Shown here piece after piece: positions 43,248 through 46,534 of a DNA stretch of 46,534 nucleotides. Numbering within the stretch: the first letter of the stretch is position 1; every line of letters begins with the position of its first letter. The notes under the pieces were generated by a model, which saw nothing but the letters and a program-made list of their open reading frames with translations, ran no database searches and was not told the origin of the DNA. A program made the translations under genes and the position numbers. This stretch comes from Paenibacillus rigui (GTDB taxonomy: Bacteria > Bacillota > Bacilli > Paenibacillales > NBRC-103111), in NCBI RefSeq assembly GCF_002234615.1, contig NZ_NMQW01000056.1, positions 1 to 46,534 of the forward strand, in the 5' to 3' direction.

Positions 43248-43305
43248 ATATTGCCATATGAATTGCGAGCATCAGGACTGCCAGAGGAAATATTTGCAAG
43301 AGTGA
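43240..43305 (+). CDS. Candidate 21-residue Cys-rich peptide
   Basis: ATG 43240 overlaps the stop region of the preceding gene (ATGAGTGA) and opens MSEYCHMNCEHQDCQRKYLQ before the stop. Three Cys and two His in C-x3-C-x4-C spacing look metal-binding. RBS is poor, so it may be noise or a coupled peptide. Confidence 0.2.
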   Translation: MSEYCHMNCEHQDCQRKYLQE

Positions 43306-43317
43306 CGAATAATTATA

Positions 43318-43908
43318 ATGCTCAGCATAACAGCAAATCCTCCAGCCGATGGAGAAAATAAATTGGTGGACTTCATGTCAAATTCAGTAAATGACCTCGC
43401 AGTAAAACAGGAGGATAGTGCAACAACTGAAATTTTGCCTCCGATAGAGGAACGAGCTAAGCCTTGTGGTTTTGGTGGCTGGCTTTATCTGGTTGCTTTA
43501 GGCTTCTTATTAACTTTCGGGAGCTCTTTATTTTATTTGATTGATACGCTATTGCCCATTTACCAAAATGGACTTTTATTCGAACTTTATGGGGAAAACT
43601 GGAAATATGCCGTTGCGATAATATACGAAACGGCAATTCATATATTATTTGTAATCTTCCCCGTATTCCTTTTTTATCTGGCATTGAAAAAAAAGAAACT
43701 ATTAAGAAATATGGTAATAAATTTATATTTGATTAACTTTGCTTATAATGTTAGCCTTTATTTAATTACTAACTCCATTGAGGATATGGCAACCCACGAG
43801 TTTATGAGTGAGCAGGGGAGAAATATTGTTAAATCGTTGATAACGTGTTTAATATGGATTCCTTACTTTATAAATTCAAAAAGAGTGAAGAATACTTACA
43901 TTTATTAA
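43318..43908 (+). CDS. DUF2569-type membrane protein
   Basis: 196 residues from ATG 43318, or 177 from ATG 43375 (GGTGG 6 nt upstream), which I cannot decide between. The CGFGGWLYLVALGFLLTFGS motif after a cytosolic N-terminus defines DUF2569; four membrane helices follow, the last ending IPYFINSKRVKNTY. A/T-rich. Function unknown. Ends before a convergent terminator. Confidence 0.8.
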   Translation: MLSITANPPADGENKLVDFMSNSVNDLAVKQEDSATTEILPPIEERAKPCGFGGWLYLVALGFLLTFGSSLFYLIDTLLPIYQNGLLFELYGENWKYAVAIIYETAIHILFVIFPVFLFYLALKKKKLLRNMVINLYLINFAYNVSLYLITNSIEDMATHEFMSEQGRNIVKSLITCLIWIPYFINSKRVKNTYIY

Positions 43909-43922
43909 TCGAAATACGAAGC

Positions 43923-43952
43923 AAGCTGACACCTATTGGCGTCAGCTTTTTT
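43923..43952. terminator. Terminator shared by convergent genes
   Basis: AAGCTGAC-N10-GTCAGCTT followed by TTTT. Confidence 0.85.
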
Positions 43953-43960
43953 CTCATTCT

Positions 43961-44515
43961 CTAGCTTTTCAGCTGTGCTTCAAGGCTTCTCGAGAGCATG
44001 TCCATTTCGTCGGTAGGCTCGAATCGCTCGACAACTTGCCCTTGTTTATCGATAAGGAATTTGGTGAAATTCCATTTGATGGAGTTTCCTAGGAGCCACT
44101 CCGGATTTTTCTCGGTTATCATCATTTTTAACAGTTTTGCATTAATATTTGCTTCGTCGAAGCCTTTGAATGGGGCGGCATTCTTTAAGTAGTCGAATAA
44201 AGGGTGGGCGTCATGACCGTTGACTTCGATTTTCGAGAAGATAGGAAACTTGACCCCGTAATTGATCTGACAAAAAGCGGCTGCCTCCTCATTGCTGCCA
44301 GGCTCCTGCCCACCGAATTGATTGCATGGAAAACCTATAAACTCCACACCGGAGGCATGATACTGATCGTAAAGGCGCTGCAGATCGGTAAATTGGGGAG
44401 TATATGTACATTTGCTGGCCGTGTTGATGATCACAAGGGGTTTACCTTCGAATGCATATAACGGTATGCGTTCGCCATTGGATTTGCGTACTGTAAAATC
44501 ATAAATCGTTGCCAT
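43961..44515 (-). CDS. bsaA: Glutathione peroxidase-family thiol peroxidase
   Basis: 184 residues (typical for the family is about 160-185); RBS AGAGGTG before ATG. NTASKCTYTPQF carries the peroxidatic Cys in place of selenocysteine, FPCNQFGGQEPGS carries the conserved Gln and a second Cys, and WNFTKFLID carries the Trp/Asn of the catalytic tetrad. Bacterial members use thioredoxin rather than glutathione to reduce hydroperoxides. Cytosolic. Monocistronic. Confidence 0.92.
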   Translation of the reverse strand: MATIYDFTVRKSNGERIPLYAFEGKPLVIINTASKCTYTPQFTDLQRLYDQYHASGVEFIGFPCNQFGGQEPGSNEEAAAFCQINYGVKFPIFSKIEVNGHDAHPLFDYLKNAAPFKGFDEANINAKLLKMMITEKNPEWLLGNSIKWNFTKFLIDKQGQVVERFEPTDEMDMLSRSLEAQLKS

Positions 44516-44820
44516 GTTGTCACCTCTTTCTATGCATTGAAAATAGTATAGACGGTTTGATGCAAAACGTAAATGCGATTTTTATGAGAATAACACCAGG
44601 CCGCTGCCGCTGCCGCTGCGGGTGAGTTGACTGGCCTATTTGATAACGATTAAGTCAATATAACTGACGTGAGAGCGGCGAAATGAATAAAAACTTTTCA
44701 CAAAACCTCTTTTATGTTATATTATCTAACAATAACTAGGATATAACATGCCGTAAAGTCTTGTGGATGTTAAGTGTTTGATGGCGGTAGTTCTGAATTC
44801 GTTAGGGTTCATTTATAAGT
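44516..44820. other. Intergenic region upstream of riboswitch
   Basis: About 305 bp without a credible gene. It holds a short GCCGCT triplet run (about 44602-44620) and AT-rich promoter-like stretches around 44710-44735 and TATAAG at 44814-44819. I could not choose a promoter with confidence. Confidence 0.4.
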
Positions 44821-44911
44821 TTTCTAGGGTTCCGCGGATATGGATCCGTCCGGACCGAGAGAAAACGCACAGCTGCAGCTGTGTTCACGGAGGGATAAAA
44901 GCCCGGGAGGA
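44821..44911 (+). ncRNA. Guanidine-I (ykkC subtype 1) riboswitch
   Basis: The conserved blocks appear in order: TTTCTAGGGTTCCG, a short hairpin (CGGATATGGATCCG), GGACCGAGAGAAAAC, a hairpin ACAGCTGCAGCTGT, then CACGGAGGGATAAAAGCCCG and GGAG. This is the ykkC aptamer outline of B. subtilis. The 3' block AAGCCCGGG also forms the left arm of the terminator that follows, so guanidine binding should prevent termination and switch the permease gene on. Confidence 0.88.
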
Positions 44912-44949
44912 TATCGTTTGCTGATATCGCCCGGGCTTCATTTTTTTTT
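44899..44949 (+). terminator. Riboswitch expression-platform terminator
   Basis: AAGCCCGGG (44899-44907) pairs with CCCGGGCTT (44930-44938), with an inner GATATC/GATATC stem, followed by CATTTTTTTTT. The left arm is shared with the aptamer. Confidence 0.88.
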
Positions 44950-44980
44950 GCAGATCATTCCAACGAGAGGGTGCTTACAG

Positions 44981-46378
44981 ATGCAGGAAACGACGAAGCT
45001 CCGCCAAACTTTAACCTTATTTCAAGTTGTGTTTTTAGGATTAGCCTGGATGACGCCGATGATTTATTTCTCGGTCTATGGGATCGCCTATGAAACATCA
45101 CACGGTATGTTGACTCAAGCGTACATTACTGCTTTTGTTGCGATCTTTTTTACGGCTTACAGCTATGGTGTGATGTCCAAAGCGCATCCGACCTCGGGCT
45201 CGGCCTACGTCTATGCGAAGAAAGCGATCCATCCGTATGTCGGGTTCTTGGTCGGATGGGCGCTGCTGCTGGACTATTTGTTCTCACCCATTATTGCTTG
45301 TCTCATGTTCGGTATTTATATTCACGCCCAATTCCCTGCGGTTCCTCCTTCTGTATGCATCATTGCGCTGAACATTATCCTCGCTGTGGTTAATATTAAA
45401 GGGATCAACTTTTCGGCTCATATCAGCAAAATATTCGTGCTTATCCAAATCGTATTCATTGCCGTATTCTGCACGGTGCTGGTGATCCAGCTTTGGGATT
45501 CTAGCGGGCCGATGCCGTCCGTGCTTCAAACGGATGTGCCTTTGCCGGTCATTTTGACGGGAGCTTCGATTATTTGCTTTTCATTCCTCGGCTTCGATTC
45601 GGTTACAACTATGGCGGAAGAAACGATCAATGCCAAGAAAAATATCCCGAGAGCCATCATGATCATTATTCTCGTCGCCATTGCTTTATATATGGGGCCG
45701 TCCGTCCTGACTCAGATGGCTTTTCCGGGTATGACCTTCACGGATGTGGATTCTGCGGGCTTCGAGCTGGTCAAGCTTGTTGGCGGGACCGCACTGAGCT
45801 CGGTATTCATCACTGTGCTCATTATGGCCATATTTACACAAGGGCTGTCCTCGACGACCACCGTATCGCGTCTGCTGTATGTGATGGGGCGGGAATCCAT
45901 TCTCCCGAAGCGCATATTCTCCTATGTTCATCCCAAGTATAAGACACCGGCGCTCAACATTATTCTGGTCAGCGCCGTGTCGCTCCTGGCCTTGGTGATC
46001 AGCCTGGATATGGCTGTGAAATTCGTGAATTTCGGTGCTTTGACAGGCTTTATATTCGTTAATTTATCTGTTATTGCCGAGAAATATATTCGCGAGAAGC
46101 GGCGCTCGTTCAACGGAACGCTGATGTATCTTGTGTTTCCGCTGGTCGGAGCCGCTTTTATTGGCTGGCTGTTGTCATTGCTCGACAGCAACGCCTTGAC
46201 GATCGGCATGATATGGGTTGGGCTTGGTGTTGTTTATTACGCCTACCGGAGTCATAGACTGCGGGCAGGTGCAGATCGCCCAGAAGCAGCTCCTTCCGGC
46301 CTTGTCTCTATGCAGTCCCGCAATGCCCGTCCGCAGCGGGAGGCTGAGGCAGCACTTTCTGTAAACAAGTATCCCTGA
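44981..46378 (+). CDS. APC-superfamily amino acid/polyamine/organocation permease under guanidine control
   Basis: 465 residues from ATG 44981; the upstream extension of this frame to 44840 runs through the riboswitch and is not coding. About twelve membrane helices. QVVFLGLAWMTPMIYFSVYG is the APC substrate-binding TM1 with its unwound region, HPTSGSAYVYAKKAI follows TM2, and FSFLGFDSVTTMAEETINAKK is the TM6-TM7 signature. Substrate is not fixed by family; the riboswitch suggests guanidine or a guanidino/urea-like compound, or a counter-ion in guanidine export. The cytosolic C-terminus is Arg/Ala-rich. Confidence 0.85.
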   Translation: MQETTKLRQTLTLFQVVFLGLAWMTPMIYFSVYGIAYETSHGMLTQAYITAFVAIFFTAYSYGVMSKAHPTSGSAYVYAKKAIHPYVGFLVGWALLLDYLFSPIIACLMFGIYIHAQFPAVPPSVCIIALNIILAVVNIKGINFSAHISKIFVLIQIVFIAVFCTVLVIQLWDSSGPMPSVLQTDVPLPVILTGASIICFSFLGFDSVTTMAEETINAKKNIPRAIMIIILVAIALYMGPSVLTQMAFPGMTFTDVDSAGFELVKLVGGTALSSVFITVLIMAIFTQGLSSTTTVSRLLYVMGRESILPKRIFSYVHPKYKTPALNIILVSAVSLLALVISLDMAVKFVNFGALTGFIFVNLSVIAEKYIREKRRSFNGTLMYLVFPLVGAAFIGWLLSLLDSNALTIGMIWVGLGVVYYAYRSHRLRAGADRPEAAPSGLVSMQSRNARPQREAEAALSVNKYP

Positions 46379-46441
46379 ATGCTTGTAGGAAGGATTCCAT
46401 GTTTTGGTTGCAGACGGAGCAAGGATTGTCTATTCTGAAAT

Positions 46442-46516
46442 AGGAAGCAGGAAGCAGGAAGCAGGAAGCAGGAAGCAGGAAGCAGGAAGCAGGAAGCAGG
46501 AAGCAGGAAGCAGGAA
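46442..46516. repeat. Tandem 7-bp repeat (AGGAAGC)
   Basis: Ten perfect copies of AGGAAGC (46442-46511) and a partial copy, downstream of the permease gene and near the window edge. Too short a unit for CRISPR; a slippage-prone microsatellite. Confidence 0.9.
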
Positions 46517-46534
46517 CGGAATCGTGGAGCAGGA

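Noticed and set aside
44840-44980. N-terminal extension of the permease from ATG 44840
   Set aside because: This stretch is the guanidine-I aptamer and its terminator; a start at 44981 gives the normal APC N-terminus.
46442-46534. CRISPR array at the right edge
   Set aside because: The unit is 7 bp with no spacers and no cas genes are present.

Overview
This 46.5 kb stretch looks like chromosomal DNA of a spore-forming, Gram-positive Paenibacillus-type bacterium. The evidence is strong AGGAGG ribosome-binding sites, an S-layer-anchored (SLH) surface protein, a SpoVB-type flippase, a SinI/SinR pair, preQ1-I and guanidine-I riboswitches, stalk-domain (copper amine oxidase N-terminal-like) proteins, and the mix of small TetR, GNAT and SDR genes. 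There is no rRNA, tRNA, CRISPR array or intact transposon.

Layout. (1) 1-7.1 kb: two large secreted beta-propeller proteins, one with Ig-like plus RCC1 repeats (5' end outside the window) and one with NHL repeats plus SLH domains, then a small conserved-type protein. (2) 7.3-9.7 kb: a spoVB-like flippase gene, then sinI- and sinR-like regulators. (3) 9.7-25.8 kb: a large divergent locus that I interpret as an exopolysaccharide or cell-surface glycopolymer system. Its minus-strand arm is a SinI-like micro-ORF, glmS, a membrane HEAT-repeat protein, a processive GT2 synthase, a degenerate GGDEF/pseudo-receiver protein and a membrane-anchored glycosidase-like protein. Its plus-strand arm is a UbiA-family polyprenyl-phosphate phosphoribosyltransferase-like protein, an SMR/EamA flippase-like protein, a DUF212 PAP2-like phosphatase, a GT-C-like membrane protein and a paralogous glycosidase. 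A further pair of secreted TIM-barrel proteins follows. (4) 25.8-34 kb: GNAT and NUDIX-GNAT proteins, an AEC transporter, a preQ1-riboswitch-controlled queuosine-precursor transporter and two stalk-domain proteins; one GNAT gene and one LRR/stalk gene carry apparent frameshifts. (5) 34-44.5 kb: a nitroreductase/MocR pair, a transglutaminase-like gene, two TetR/SDR modules, small membrane and HTH genes, an internally deleted GNAT and a glutathione peroxidase. (6) 44.8-46.5 kb: a guanidine-I (ykkC-type) riboswitch with a terminator switch ahead of an APC permease, then a 7-bp tandem repeat running toward the window end.

Main result. The 430-bp region between the two divergent glycopolymer arms carries two clear, one good and one degenerate copy of an 18-bp dyad of the form GTTCT-N6-AGAAC. 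This is the architecture of SinR operators, and the copies sit just downstream of a candidate TATACT for the glmS arm and over the -35 and -10 of the ubiA arm. The SinR-like protein encoded nearby has a recognition helix almost the same as that of B. subtilis SinR. The UbiA, DUF212, small flippase and GT-C genes parallel the mycobacterial route that makes, dephosphorylates, flips and uses polyprenyl-phosphate-pentose (Rv3806c and its neighbours). I propose a SinR-controlled pathway combining a polyprenyl-phosphate-pentose donor branch with a GlcNAc-fed (GlmS, GT2) polymer synthase. It appears to be gated by a pseudo-receiver that has Glu in place of the phospho-acceptor Asp. The product chemistry is inferred.
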